Part shown: positions 37,268 to 51,447 of the stretch, piece after piece
Layout of the letters: each line of letters starts with the position of its first letter
Position numbering within the stretch: position 1 is the first letter of the stretch
From: Tubiluchus corallicola
Lineage: Eukaryota; Priapulida; Priapulimorpha; Priapulimorphida; Tubiluchidae
Direction of reading: 5' to 3'
DNA: 64,000 nt
Assembly (NCBI GenBank): GCA_030141605.1
Contig: JAQGDQ010000015.1
Coordinates: 1,093,001-1,157,000, forward strand
Notes under the pieces: model-generated
The model's database searches: none
Seen by the model: only the letters and a program-made list of their open reading frames with translations
Told to the model about the DNA's origin: nothing
Program-made: the position numbers and the translations under genes

Positions 37268-40200
37268 GAAAGAGATTAGATAAGGGTATGTTATAGGATT
37301 TGGACAACGTAAAGTCTGTGAGCCACTTTCATTCGTGTGGTTGTCAAGGCTAAAGTCCGGAGAACCTGTCAAATTTAGTGTTATCATTGTTACGATTCAA
37401 AATCGCCAAACTGTGATTTCTAGTGGTTGTCTCAGCATCGTGGTGTTTAGTTTTTTCAAAGTAGTGCCGTTACGGCAAGGTATCTGGTTGCCTGGACGTT
37501 TTTTTTTCGTTTTCTCTGACACAGGTATTATGTTACTGGGTTTATGCTGCTGCATTTCTATGTGGCATGCAGGGGCTTATTGTTATTTATTGGGGTTGAA
37601 AATATGAATTTAATTTCACATCGTTGTACGCCAAAGACGTGATAAACACCCTAGGTAAGTACACTTCTTCCTTTTCACACTAAATCGGCGTCTATAGCTA
37701 TAGTTACTATCGCCAATATCACATTTATTACATATTATTAGTGTAAATAATTTCTGTTTCAAAACTTATTTGTATTATTATGGTGACAGAAAATTGGCTC
37801 AATTTAAATTGGTATTGTGTTACAGCATTGGGAAACTTTTCAGTAGAGGTGGTGGAAGTTAAACAACGCAGCTAGTAAAGGGATTTATGATACCGAATAG
37901 GGGCGATTTAGTTTCTCATTTCGCACATCCGAACTTGGCTAAATGCTAAACTGATAATGGAGAGGCTTCAGTCCTGCCTCAATCATTATCTGCTATTAAG
38001 CCCTTGCCGAGCTGGAGAAAAAACACTTCAAAACGTTCACTGCTTGACTCTGACATGCAGTTTTCTCAAAAGACGCCATTAGCAAATCTTGCAGGAATGG
38101 AATTAGTTTAATTAGTGCAAATAGGTTCAAACTGCTCACCAGCTACTCGAGTGTTCTATCTGCAATCCACGCGAGACTTTAGTTTTGTTTCTAGCACGTT
38201 GGTATTTCAAGTTCAAAATTTCAGCTGCAACGCTGCTTCCGCAATGCACACCTTTTGGTGCCTATCACGGTATAATAATATAATAAACGGCACAACGTCA
38301 CAAAGTAATAATTTGTGGTTTGTTGGTGCGGTTAAGAGATGTGGTTTCACATGCTAGGCCTAGAACACTTTTCAATGGAGACGTTTTTACGTAAAACCTT
38401 GTACTTCAATGAGGTGGCGCGTATGACGGTTTTTACTTCAAATGATTTGATGCTTGGAATGCCTTTACAAAGGTAACAATTAACGATTGTGGTTATTTCA
38501 CAGGAAAAAGGCGTGCACGTCATGTGACGCAATGTCGCCATCTATTATAACTTTTATAAAGCATTTAAAAATAAAACTTCCTTGAGGAAATGCACGGTAA
38601 GTCAAAAGACGCCAAATGATGGCAGATGGCGTGATTGATGAACTTATGCTTTGATCAGTTTTGATTCTCACTGTGATAATAACAGTGTAGGCATCAATTT
38701 TTGAAATGTTCCGATTCTTACCTGCATGACTTCACAGGTGCATTGTGTTACACACCTGGATGGCAATTCAGTTGGGCAATTAATCAGTAGAATTTCGCCG
38801 GACATATCTGCTTAATGAGCATTTGATGGGATAATCGTTGTAATTATAATAGTGGTGGCCATGCTGTCTATATTGTAAAAAGAAATGTGGCCATGCAGAT
38901 TGTGCTGTGAAAAGAAATATTCTTGTAAACATTTGTTGAACACTATACTGAGGAACACAGGAACACGCATCTAGACGTTGCTTTGCTGCGGCTGCTCTAA
39001 AGTTGGTAGTTCTACAGTAACAATTGCAAGCACTGAAATTGTAGGCAAGGAAGTCACTGGTTCATAGGTCCCCGTGTTTTTGGATGTTCATTCACTAATC
39101 ATTATTACACAAGTTTATTTATACCGGCCTAGTGCTACACAGATTTTCTCTGCGTTTTTGAGAGCATACCTAGACTAGTTTGGCCAAACGTTCGCTACGA
39201 ATACATCCTAATCTGCGAGTAGCGTGTTGAGCCACATTCTTCGCGGTTACATGCAGTATGGCTACTAATTTTTTCTTTCGTTGTTTTGAATATAGAGCAG
39301 TGAGAGATACATTACACTCATATTTATGGAGGTTTTTTATCCACGAGCGCTAGGGGCGCGGATCTAGGAAAACCAATACGCTGATTCTTTTTCATCATTA
39401 TGTTAAGTATCTAGTTTTCTACTTTTTAATTTACATAAACTCCCAAACGCAGGGGTTAGAATCACGAAACTTACAGTGTATATACAGAAGTAGGGACATT
39501 GGAAGTGTAGGGGTGAACCTTGGCATCGGTCAAAAGGTAAAGCACACTGGGCACTGGTCGATTTTTCAATTGCCATTCAACTCCTACCGTGTTCCTTCTA
39601 TGAGTTACTTGCAGAGTAAATGTCACAGCTACAAGCTTAAGTAATGGTATAGTTAAAAAGCTGGAATTGTTTAAACGCTGGAAACATGTGCTAAATGTGA
39701 AAATGGGAGAATCAATTTTTAATTCATATTAATCTTTAAGCTATTATTGTAGATTATTGTAGAGCTATTGTAGATTAGACACCAAGGGTAAGGGCTTTGA
39801 GGTCGGTATGATGAGTGGTGAGCTCCGCCGAAGATTCAAGGACACTGGACATCGACCATGTTTTTTATTTTCTTTCAGCCCCACTCAATTTTTGTGAGTT
39901 TTGAGAGATAAAAATTGTTTCATGTATATTATAAGGTAGATATACGTACCTCGGCTTTCAAAAAGTTAGGATTTCCAAGGGCGCAAATAGGAGACAAAAT
40001 GCACAACATTGAATAACTTTAAAACTACAGTAATTAGAGTCGCGAAGCCTATACGGCAGATACTTGGAGTAAGCAGTTACGGTTAGAGAACTTGGAATCG
40101 TTTAAATGGCCCGAAATAGGAGCCGAAATGTGAAAACTATGTCAGTGAGTTTTAATTCATGTTAACTCGCAACACAGAGTTAAATGATAAAACTGTCATG

Positions 40201-43200
40201 CTCGAAATGGAATTGTTTCAGGATTGAGGTAGGGGTCGCAAGTGAGGCAGGAGTCCAAATCTGAAAATTAGGGCAAACTGCTCAATCATACAAGACTAAA
40301 TCGCACTACACCATGTATCGTCAAGTGATAATTAGTCAGGAGCACTGTGCACACTGATTAGTCACACTTAAGCGTCTGCAAGGGTTGACATTTGACGTAA
40401 GTTAACCACACTCGACTAGGTATAATTCTGTGTAAATACGGTAATGGTGCTATGATCGCGGATTTGAATCTGATTTCATTCAGTCTTGTCTAAGTTAAGT
40501 TATACGTGACAGAACGAACTGAAAGAACTGAAATTATTCTTTGAACCGCTTAATTTTTAATGGCTTATTTAGGCATTTAGGCCTTACTAACTCTTTAATC
40601 AGTCAATATTGTAACTGAAGATATTTGCCACTGAATATACAAACGTTCAATGCATACCTGTTTAAAACAAAAATTATTCAATATTATTGATCCTAGTAAT
40701 TATTTTAGCAGTGTATGCTATAATTTTAAGTCTAAACTGGTTTAATTTGTTCAAACTTGTATGCAGTATATTTCTTGTTTTAACGACTAACCCCTGGGCC
40801 GCCTGCATGGCAGGTTTTTCGGCAATCAATGAACTGCAATTAGGGTTAACACTTTCTCTCGAAAAACAGGTGCGTGCTGTGCAATCCAGGTGAACTTTTA
40901 AAATAATTATAGGTGTGTCCTAAAAATTGCACCTGCTAAAGCTAACTGCGTCAACCCTTTCCCTGTATCGTCAATTACTATTAATGGGGCACTATGTAAT
41001 TAAAAACTGCGTTTACAAAGTCAGAAAAATTTATAGGCTAGCAGACAAAACCGTAAAAGATTTATGTAGAGTTTGTGACAGTTAACAATAAATTATTTTT
41101 ATTTTGTTTATATAAAAACCCGTGTTTTTTAAAAATTCAGCTAAAAACAATGTCGATTATCTGCACTTTTTCGCATAGTCCACGTGCACCGTTATATATA
41201 TATACATGTACTGGTTAGTTTAGTCGTTTTTGTTGTGTAATTTTGTCGTTATACTTACTGCAAAATTGTCGCGTTTGGTATTCTATTTGCGCGCCAAGAA
41301 CAAGACTGAACAAGACCACGCCAGCTTTAAACAAAAAACTAAAAGAACGACGTGATTTTCAATTTTTCCTCTTCATAGTCATCATATTATATTATTGGTT
41401 TGGGGTAGTAAGAAAACAACCCCAAAAATGTTTCAAATTTGGCACACTCTCGGTTCTTTTTCAAAAACGATATTCCTGCGTGCGTCATTCATGTAATTTC
41501 TGTCAAGCACTTTTCTGTTGCTCCGTGTCGTTTCAGGGTTAGACTTGCCCCCGGGAAGCTAAAGCTGGGGTAAAACCAATGAATACTCACACTGGTTTAT
41601 GGCACTTCATCTAAATGAGGATGCCTTCATTCATCTTTTGTACCCCAAATATTTATAGGCCGTCATTACAGGGCTCAGCTAGCATGGAACAGTAGAACAT
41701 GTAACGGTTTCCGATTTATGCTAATTACTCTATAATCATCAACTGTATAGGGATCCGAGGCTGTGTTACATTACTATTATTGTGAATTTGTGATTGTAGG
41801 AGTAACTGCTAATTTTTTAATTCATGCATTAATTTTGTTGCTCGGATTATTGTGTAAAATTATATGTTTGATTAATTATTACTGGTTTGTTGACATCAGG
41901 ATACTCTACTTTCATCATAATAATAAGGTAAAAATAGTTTGAAATTGATCTTCTGCATCTGGTTAACACTCCTATTCTTACACTTATTGACAGTATTTTT
42001 ACATTTCTATTTTCACAACTGATTGTTATATGTAGTTAGTAGTACGTAATACGTGTGCAGTGAGTATGTAGTAACCTATGCACAGAGAGACCTTGACATT
42101 AAGGTCGATTTACTGGTCAGATGTTATTGCTAATTTACTATACTTGCTGTTAAAAGTTTTCTCCAAAATGTGTTTTCTAATATTAATCTTCAAAATATTG
42201 CAATAAATTTCTGGTTTGTTTAATATGTGCGATAGCTGGGTCCTAGTACTAGAAGTTTTTTTCTTGCACGTTAAAGCTTTTTTGCTTCAACATGAACAAT
42301 GCTGATTAGTGGACAAGGTCAGTTGGAGTTTTATTCACAGAACAAACAAACTCAAAGATGTTTGACAACAGTGACCTGAAAAGCCAGTGTAATCTCTGTG
42401 TACACACTTCCTCAACTTTGAAATATTACAATCAACCTATTATAGGTTGATCAGAAATCTTTTCATGCTGTGATAAATATTAGAATAAACAAAAACGACA
42501 TTGATATTGTGCCTTGCGGGATGATATCATGGACAATGCAATAATTATACATTTGAATACATACTTGCTTATTTTTAAATAGAGGGCTTAAATAAAGCGT
42601 ATTTAACATCAACAGAGTCAATACTTTTTAGTCACAACTTGTTTTAAATAATTTGATTGTGACTTCTTTACACAACCCGCACGCTACATTCTGTTTCATG
42701 CCACTGTAGCACCCCATAAAATATTTGCTTACTAGGCATTTTATTTTCTTACTATCACTCTTCTCGTCATTGAGCATCTTTGTGCTTATAAATCAAATCT
42801 ATAAGTCTAAAATTATAAAATTTAATGTCCCTTCGTAATACCTTATTATGCTGTCTTGTTTTCGTGTTCATTTTGCACGAAAGTTTGTCCTTTTCATAAC
42901 GAATCTACTAGATAGGTAGTAGAGGTCTGAAATGTAACAATTAATGGATTTTCTTCCGAGGAAATTGTAGACGATGTGCAATTAATTGTTGCCTTGAATT
43001 TTGAGTCTTTCTATATACTGAGCAGTTTTGCATGTATGAACACAATAAACAACTACAAGCTTTAATAGGGAACTGCATCATTCGCAGTAATTTTTATATT
43101 TTCATTATTTGATGACCTAATTTCAAAGATTTACCAACTTTGCCTGTGACTGTTATAGTGGCGTCAATGTATTTTGACTTATTTTATGGAAAATATGATG

Positions 43201-46200
43201 GGTATATGTATCAAATTTTCTATTAATTTCAGCAGAAAAATCATAGCCTTGGTAATTTGAAAGATAAAAATTACGAAGGTTTTGAACGATTGAAAGACTA
43301 GTGTTTGAGAAACTTCGAATTACCTTTTTTATACGAATCTTATTTTTGTTATGTAATCAAGTAGCATAAAAATTAAATGTAGTGTATGAGGTCGTTTTGA
43401 TGTCGGGAAAGTGATAGCTCTACGCTGGTTATATTCCTTGTGCATATTTTATGGTTATACTTTATGTAGTTGAGCCCTTTTTCGAGGAGTTGGGCACATG
43501 GCCGCGGGTATGAAATAGACAAATTATTGGTAGCACCATCTCACTTAACCCGCTTCGTAGTAATCCACATAATTGCAGCCTAATTTTGATGATTTTAATC
43601 AGTCTGGATAACCTTTAGTGACTCGTATCTATAGAATCACACATCAACATAGCAACCATTTGCGTATTTTATCGCTCGATTTCTATAGAAAATGGTGCAC
43701 TTTCGCACTGAAAGGTCGGATTGGAGCTGTATTACACTATATTGTGTGCAATTGTGGCTTTGTATACGGCTTTCAATAAGCCACGAGTCGTTCGAAAATG
43801 ACATACCCAATTTTTTAAGGTAGAATAGACAACTTTCATCATCTGAACTTGAATGGTATATTCTTCCAGAGTTCTTTCAGAGTAAAAAAATCTTGTTTTT
43901 AGGCCTCCTTTTGTTGCGTTTTTAAAACCGTTGGACTTGTCAGGCATGAGGAAATTTATTATAAGCGATAATTAACCGCGGACAGTAATTTTTAAATTCA
44001 GTAGATTTCTGTTGATTAAATTTTGAAGGTACTGAGTACTGATGAGTTTTAGTATGAAGTAAAACAGTTTATGATGTGTATTGCCTTAACAAGCCTGTAG
44101 TTATTTTGATTCGATTTGTTCAGTATCTCGACATTTATTGCTCAACTTCCGTACTCATTGATAGAGTTATCTATGTATCGATGTATTAATGAAAATTACT
44201 TATCTCCAAATGTTAAACTACCTGTAGTTGACGTACTAACTTACAATTGTGTGTTAGTTGCACGAAATAATATATTAAAAACTTGTTATAAGAATCTTTG
44301 ATAGTTCTTGTGGTTTATTAGTTCTGCTGAAAATTAGCCCATCACAACAATTTATGGGACTATGTACCGACTATCGCTTTATAAAATGTAGGCTTATACG
44401 TATTAATTAAACGATTTTTGGTAGTACCAAAGCTACAATGTAGTAATATTGCCAGGATAATTTATATTTTCATTTGTTTTATGGCCATAATATGAGTATT
44501 TGTTGTGTGCCTGATTGTTGAGGCTTAGCCGCTCAGGCCGTATTTCGTCTCCAGGTGTTTAGTGATCCTGAATTCGTGGCAACCAACGAATGTACTTTGA
44601 TAACCAAAATCCCGGGCTTATCGTCAGGTAATCTCTGAACAGGTGTAGCGTACCTGTAATCTATGCTAACACTTACATAAAGCATGGCCATGTGGTGCCA
44701 ACATTCAAAAATGTTACCAAAACCAACTGTTTTTCATCTGAGGTATGTTTTAAGAAGCTGCTCTGCCAGAAGGCTTATTGCAAGATCTTTTTAAACTAAA
44801 AATCCCATATTTAAGTTTCGCTTGCTATGTAAGTTAAAACAAAAATTCATCGTAATTTTACTTTCAAAAAAAACAGAGAATCAGTATCAACTACCTTTGC
44901 TTTGGGATAGTGTACATTTAGTTAGTGTAATAAGTGGTGTACAGGGTTAGATTGGCGATGCAAGTTAAGCAGACTAGCAGAGATCGGCCTAGTTAGTAAA
45001 TGGATAGGTGACTGGTTGTCAGGAAAGTCATTTCATTGTTTTGCCTAATCTGTCAGCATTAATTGTTGGATACCAGCTTACAGTGTAGTGATACTTAATA
45101 AAAGTGCGTGAAACTGTTCTGGCCTAGACGCATGAAAAAGCTTATGATTACCCAACATGTATATATGTCGATAACGAACATGTCAGTGCTGTAAAATTTA
45201 AAGACGTACTTGTCTACATCAGTATGTCTTACTTAGTATAAGTTTAGATGAATCGCGATTGTTTATACATTAAAATGGCTGCTGTACAATCGATCATAGT
45301 ATTCTCAGTTTACTCTGATTTCAGAAACCGTGTTTGCAACAATTGTCATTTAAACTTAATTCTAAAAGTAAATTTATCTCAGTTTAATGAACCTTTGCAG
45401 AAAACTTGTGCGTCTTTTGTCAAAGGCTTTCTAAAGTAGATTAGCAAATAACATCTCGTATTTAACAAAACCGCGCCACGTCGGATTACAAGGGTGTTCT
45501 ATTTGATTCCCTTTCTTTGTCTTGGAATGTACTTCGAAAGCGAGCACTATAAAAAGAAACAAATAAAGACTGATTTTCAGCTTAACCGAGTGGTCATAGG
45601 TGTGCATAATTGATGCAATATTTTAATTTTTAATAATAGTCTAATTAGCAATAATTTTAGAATTTTTTTAATAATAGCTTAATTAGTTTCCTAGATTTTG
45701 CGAAACAAAAAACTATGGAAAAACACTTAAGAAAGGTATGGAATTCTTCGATGATTCCTTGAATTCTGATTTTTGAGTTGCGTATGCTACAAAATTTTCT
45801 ATCTGCTACAGTATATTTACTGATTTTACATTACCAAAAAGAAAATCATATTGTACCCGTCCTGCTTATCAACAGATAACTTTGAAGTTCCAACCAAACG
45901 AAAAAAATCTAACGAAAATGCCAACATTTGACCAACTTTTCTTCACTTTTGACTAACGTATATTTAGACATAATTATGGCTACTAATTACATTTCAGTGT
46001 TACTCTCAAGCACCGGCTAGGCCTTTTTGAATACAAGTTTTAGAATCCATAACAATCAATCGTTAAACTTACTACCTATGGTGCAAAAGTTTGGTTAAAA
46101 GTCCGCTTCATCGGCTAAGTCCGTCTTCATGTACAATGTAACAAAGTTTAGATTGTTATCTGCAAAAATAGTGAGAAAGTTTAAAGTATTTTGCCGTTTC

Positions 46201-49200
46201 TAGGTTTTAATGAATACGCAAACGAAACTCGGGGTACTCTTATTAATATGATATATGCAACTAGATTATTAAGTTAGCTTATTAATGATAATTTGTCTTT
46301 TTTATTAAAATATGATTTCAATAGGTAGAGTGTAAATTAGGTGTAAATTAAACAAGATACTTTTTCTGTGAGCTTTCTGTGAGAATTTAGATGATTTTTC
46401 AGGCTGGTAGTCGTTGCACTTGCCAGCCGTTTAACAAAGGTATCAAATCAGTTTTTGTTTCTTTTCAGCTTGTGAGAAAATAACTGAGATTCAAGCTCGA
46501 CCAATCAAAAGAGCCCAGAAAGTGGAGAATCTTCACAAATGTCTTGTGTTTCTTAAGCAGAGGAAGGTTGAATTACAAAGTATCAGTGCAGAAGGTAAGT
46601 AACTTATGTAAATTCTTTAATTAAATGTAAATTCAGAGCTCTCTCTCAGCTAGGAAATATAAACTCCTAGAGAGGCCGTGGATTATAGTGGCGCAGCGCC
46701 ATCTTATGTATTGTTAGCTAAATATTTTGCAGTCACTTGAACTTTAAAGTTCGTTAAACGCACGTGAAGCGTTCCGCAAGTTGTCATCGACTTGCTTTCT
46801 TGTAAAAACTTTTGACAAATTGCCGTTTGTGCTTATTTTGCCCTAAAGCCTCCGAACCATTAAGCATGTAATCCGAGCTTTACCTTTCTGGCAAACTTTA
46901 AAATTCTCCATTCACAACATCGGGAAGCATTAACCACTACAGAAATCTGTCAAAACTGACGAGGGCCTAAAAGTGAGCCGGAATAATGGCATCTAACTTG
47001 GCGCTAAAAGTTATAATACTGTTTTCCTGCATATTGCGAGTATTTAATGTCTGGAGGCTATTCGGGACGAACAAATACCCGTATAATGCTGGCAATGCAG
47101 AGGAAGAAAGAGAGAAAGAGGACTAAAGACTGCCCTAAACTACTCGCGGTTGACACACAATGCATCAACGGTTGCAAAGTGAATAATATTAGCGGTGCGA
47201 GTTTTACCGAACAATGAAGGCATTTTTATGCCAAAAAATCTGCTGTAAAAGTGTTGACTTTCTAAAGCAAACAGCTAGTGTCACTTGCGCAAGTAACAGG
47301 TTAAGGAGATCTATCAACTTGAAGTTCACTTAATTTTCTCTGAAAGAGTGTTTACTTTTCTGCGGAATACATTCTTGAATGTAAACGTAATGTCATTTTT
47401 ACAAATGAAGACAACAATATGATTAACTGAATGTTTACAATGCGTTGATGGCTATCTAAGAGACTGTTATTGGCAATCTTGAATTGTGGGTTAGTAATTT
47501 TATTTGTGTGAAATCAAGATTTTTTTATTTTTATGACTTTCACTGAGTAGATTTAAGCTTTGATTTGTGTTCGCTATATGGATGTAGCAGCAATAATTAT
47601 TTAGTAATTATACTATAATGAGTAGTGCTTAAAACTGCAGCCTATTGATAAAATTTTCAATTACGATTACGATTACATCGATTATATTCATAGAAATACT
47701 GATTATTTTTACAGATTTAGCAGATGGTAACTTGCAAGCTACGCTTAACCTGTTGTATAACGTCAGAATGATCTACGATGTAAGTACAAAATTAAATTGA
47801 CAATAATTTAGCGCGTGCATCATTTACACAATTACTGTGGCAAAGCTGTACTGAGCTCAATTGTAACATTGTTTTTGTTTTTACAGCCTATGTATAATGC
47901 AACCCAGCACCATCGGGAGTACACGCCTTCCCATGAACCTCCGCCTTACCAGGAAGCCGTCCAGAGACTAGCTAAAATAAACGGTAATGTCAACGCCACC
48001 AAACGTCTAGAAAAATTATTAGGAGAGGACCAGGTGCTTCCCCCAAATGAGGACAGGAGCTCACCAGATTCAGGGATGGGTGAGTAGCCCACTGAGTGGT
48101 TTCATTGTAAAAGTAACAAGAATGTCCCAGATTGCGAGTATTCCCACTTTCACATAATTTAGTTCGTGCGGGACGTTTCGTGTGCTAACATTATAACAAA
48201 ACTGTCAAAAACGTACGTCTTTCTTTTCTAGAGAGCACACCAAAATCAGGAAACAGTGAAAATATAATTCCGGGAACTGTACCAAATCACGATAAGATTG
48301 ATCCTGGGAAGAACTTTAATCAGGTAAATTAATCGGTGATCATAAAATAATTAAAAATATTAGACTACGTGGTCCTTACATGCAACCTAGATCTAAGCGC
48401 AGCGATCTGCTGTTTTTATATAACAAAAATTTCGACATAAGTTGCATATTGTTGCTGTCATAGACAATTATTACACTACGTAATCAGTGTAAAGCCAAGA
48501 TGATAGCTCTGTTTTTTACTTTCTTTTGAATAACTTGGGAATATTTGAGAATATCATCATTATTTTTATTTAATTACAATATTACAATCGCTATCAATTA
48601 TTATATATTTATTTTCTGGTTTTAGTTGAATATGGTCAATGGAAGTAGGGCACATAATAACTTGGATGACGAGACTAGATTCGATGTACGTATAATATGG
48701 TTTTAACTTCCCTTTAATTAGTTTAGCCAGCTTGCCTACAAATTAAAGTTTACAATTAAAATTATCACATATTTGCATAAATTATTTTTGTAGAAATCTT
48801 ACCTGTTAATTGTTGCAAACTTGTTATATAGCAGTAATGTTGTAATTTAAATAAATTAATCTTTAACTCTGTCTACTCTCTGTCACTTTTGCTAGGCCCT
48901 AGACCTATGAAAGTATAACACGTCTAATTTGAAAATGACTTTTTATGATCAGTCACATCTTACTGGGTTAAAAATACCTATAAGTAGTTAGACTATTTGC
49001 TATGAGCACTACTAATGAAGTTATGTAATAGTTAGCCTCTTTTCTACCGCTTTTATGTTAGTAATGTTTTATGAAGCGTTATTCGATAATATTTCTACCC
49101 AGTTGTAAAATCAGATACTTTGAGCCAAATTTCGTACAAATATGTAACAGGTAAAGAGCAAACTTTCTGAGCGGTAAAGTTTGCCTACGTTAATAAGCTT

Positions 49201-51396
49201 GTGTACACTCCTTACTTTAATTTAATGTGTTTTCATCCAGTTTTTTGTTAACCTCTATGCGTTAAGTGAGCTACCATGTTTTGATAATTAAGTTTTTTGC
49301 ACCATTTACAAGGAACAGCAGGCTACGGTTATTTAGAAATGGTCGTCGAGATTTTTATTGTGACATTATTAACAAGGTACGGGTTAAAAGACCTTGAATT
49401 TTTGAGGTTCCAACAAAATATGAATTATTATATAATAGGATTATATAATCCATTTTTTCATTCAATTCTAGATGGCCCTGCTACTAAGTACTAACTTAAG
49501 TTCTTGTATATCAGTAGATTGAAGATTCTAGTACCTATAACATTAAAAGATTTGTTTTTACAATAGTTAGGCAACTAACAGCAAATCGTTTTTGTTTGAA
49601 CTAAAGTGCACTAGCTAGCTTTACTAGTTCAGTAGTCTATAGTAGATGGAGGCACAGGGTTGTGGGAGTTTGAAATGTATTATGCAATGTTCATAGTCGC
49701 CGGTGCCATCTATTGGCAGAAAAGGAAGTATAATGTGGACCCTTTTTAACATATGCCTTGAGGCGCGTAACATCACATTGAATATAGTAATTCAGTAAGT
49801 CTGAATAATTATTTGCTAATTGCAAAATAAATCAGACTTCAGATACCTATGCTAGATTACCTATTGTATGTATCGTATCAATTTATCTTAGAAATGCCCA
49901 ATTATGAAATTAGAACAGCATGTCAGAAAGGATTATCTATAGTGACATTAAGCTGTTAAAATGGATCAATCGTATAATTATGGGCTTTTCATACAACCGC
50001 ATCGAAACTGTGTGCATACTTACTGTGTGAACTTCGTAGTGTTATAGAAAAATATTAGCTCCAATAACTAACTGAACTGGACAGGTGAGATTCATGAATA
50101 AAACTAATCGATATTTTAATTTGGACTAAAAAGTAAAAAGCTTTATCGTAAGAACAAACTTATGATTTGTCATTATTATAATTAGGCCCGCACGTAATGT
50201 TATTCAGCTTAATGTTATAATATAGAATTTAGCAACTGCCTATACAAAAAGCGTTTGAAAAATACATTTTTAGCTTTTATTTTTATTATAAGTTATAATG
50301 CAAACGTGCTTGACTTTCGGATTTAAATATATGGAATATATTTTTTATTCTTACTAAAATATGATCAACTTGGAATTTTAATAGTCTGCATACCAACATG
50401 CACGAGTATATCGACATGAAGTATATCCGTTGCATTTAACAGAAGTCACAATATTATGATATATTGCATTATCCCAGATTTAATTGTATTATAAACATCA
50501 TGCAACGTTCGTTGTATTTATACTCATGATAGCGAGTCTTTGACGCATTGTGTTCTTATTCTTTGTCCTTTAGGAATTTGTTGAAGGCAGCGCATTTCGT
50601 GGCTTGAGGGAGTTAATAAAATGACGTGTTTAAATTGAAATTGCGGGGTCGAACTCATGCCGAAACGCCTTAATTACATGTTCTGCATAAGACAGTATAA
50701 CTGTTGTTATGATACCGAACGTTCAAGCGTGAGACCTGTATGACTTGACTTTAGAATTGTGACAGAGGAGCCTTTGGTGTGGTCGTGTTGGGGTTACTAA
50801 CCGAGCGCGAGATGTAAATCTTTAATATAAGTAATACATCTCTAAACTGGAGCGTTTTTATGATACTTCTGAAAAATTTATGAATTTGTGCAGATAGCGT
50901 GTTCAATTCTTTATGCTTAAATTAAATCATAATTATTCTTGATAATTATATCTGTACTGCAAATTTTTAGTTAGTTTCAAGCGAATTATTATTTCTGGCA
51001 AAGTTCACAACTATCTTTGAATTTAGCAAGCTACGAAGATGCCTGGCCGGTCGGATCCTATTGAAACTCGATTGCAGTATTTATTTAACCATCATAATAG
51101 CATGGCTTTACAGCGTGCAGAACAGGTAAGATAATTCATTTAACTTTATCAATATTACGTAGAAATAACAGCAATGGAATCAGATATTGCGAAAACATCA
51201 CGAACATGCGTTAGGTTTCACTAAACCTTGTTAAGTTAGACTTCTGTTCAATTATAATTTTTGCCTCTGCAGTAGTATTGGATGTTTGTTTTAATAATAG
51301 GCAAAGCATAAGGACTATTTAGCAGTAGAACAGTTATATATATATATATATACGTATATATATATGTATATATATATATATATGTATATATATATG

Positions 51397-51447
<51 letters not shown>

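Larger units (their letters stand above)
28406..46468 (+). other. 18-kb intron inside the CH domain
   Basis: Bounded by GTGAGT at the left and TTTCTTTTCAG at the right. It holds the three tRNA-like palindromes, an (AAC)n tract, a triplet-repeat cluster and the 5S-like relic. No minus- or plus-strand frame inside has a recognisable domain. Frames at 30001-30325, 34238-34637 and 43732-43947 were examined and not supported. Confidence 0.7.

Noticed and set aside
43732..43947. Minus-strand 71-codon frame that looked vaguely transposon-like
   Set aside because: No conserved motif of any transposase or reverse transcriptase could be pointed to.
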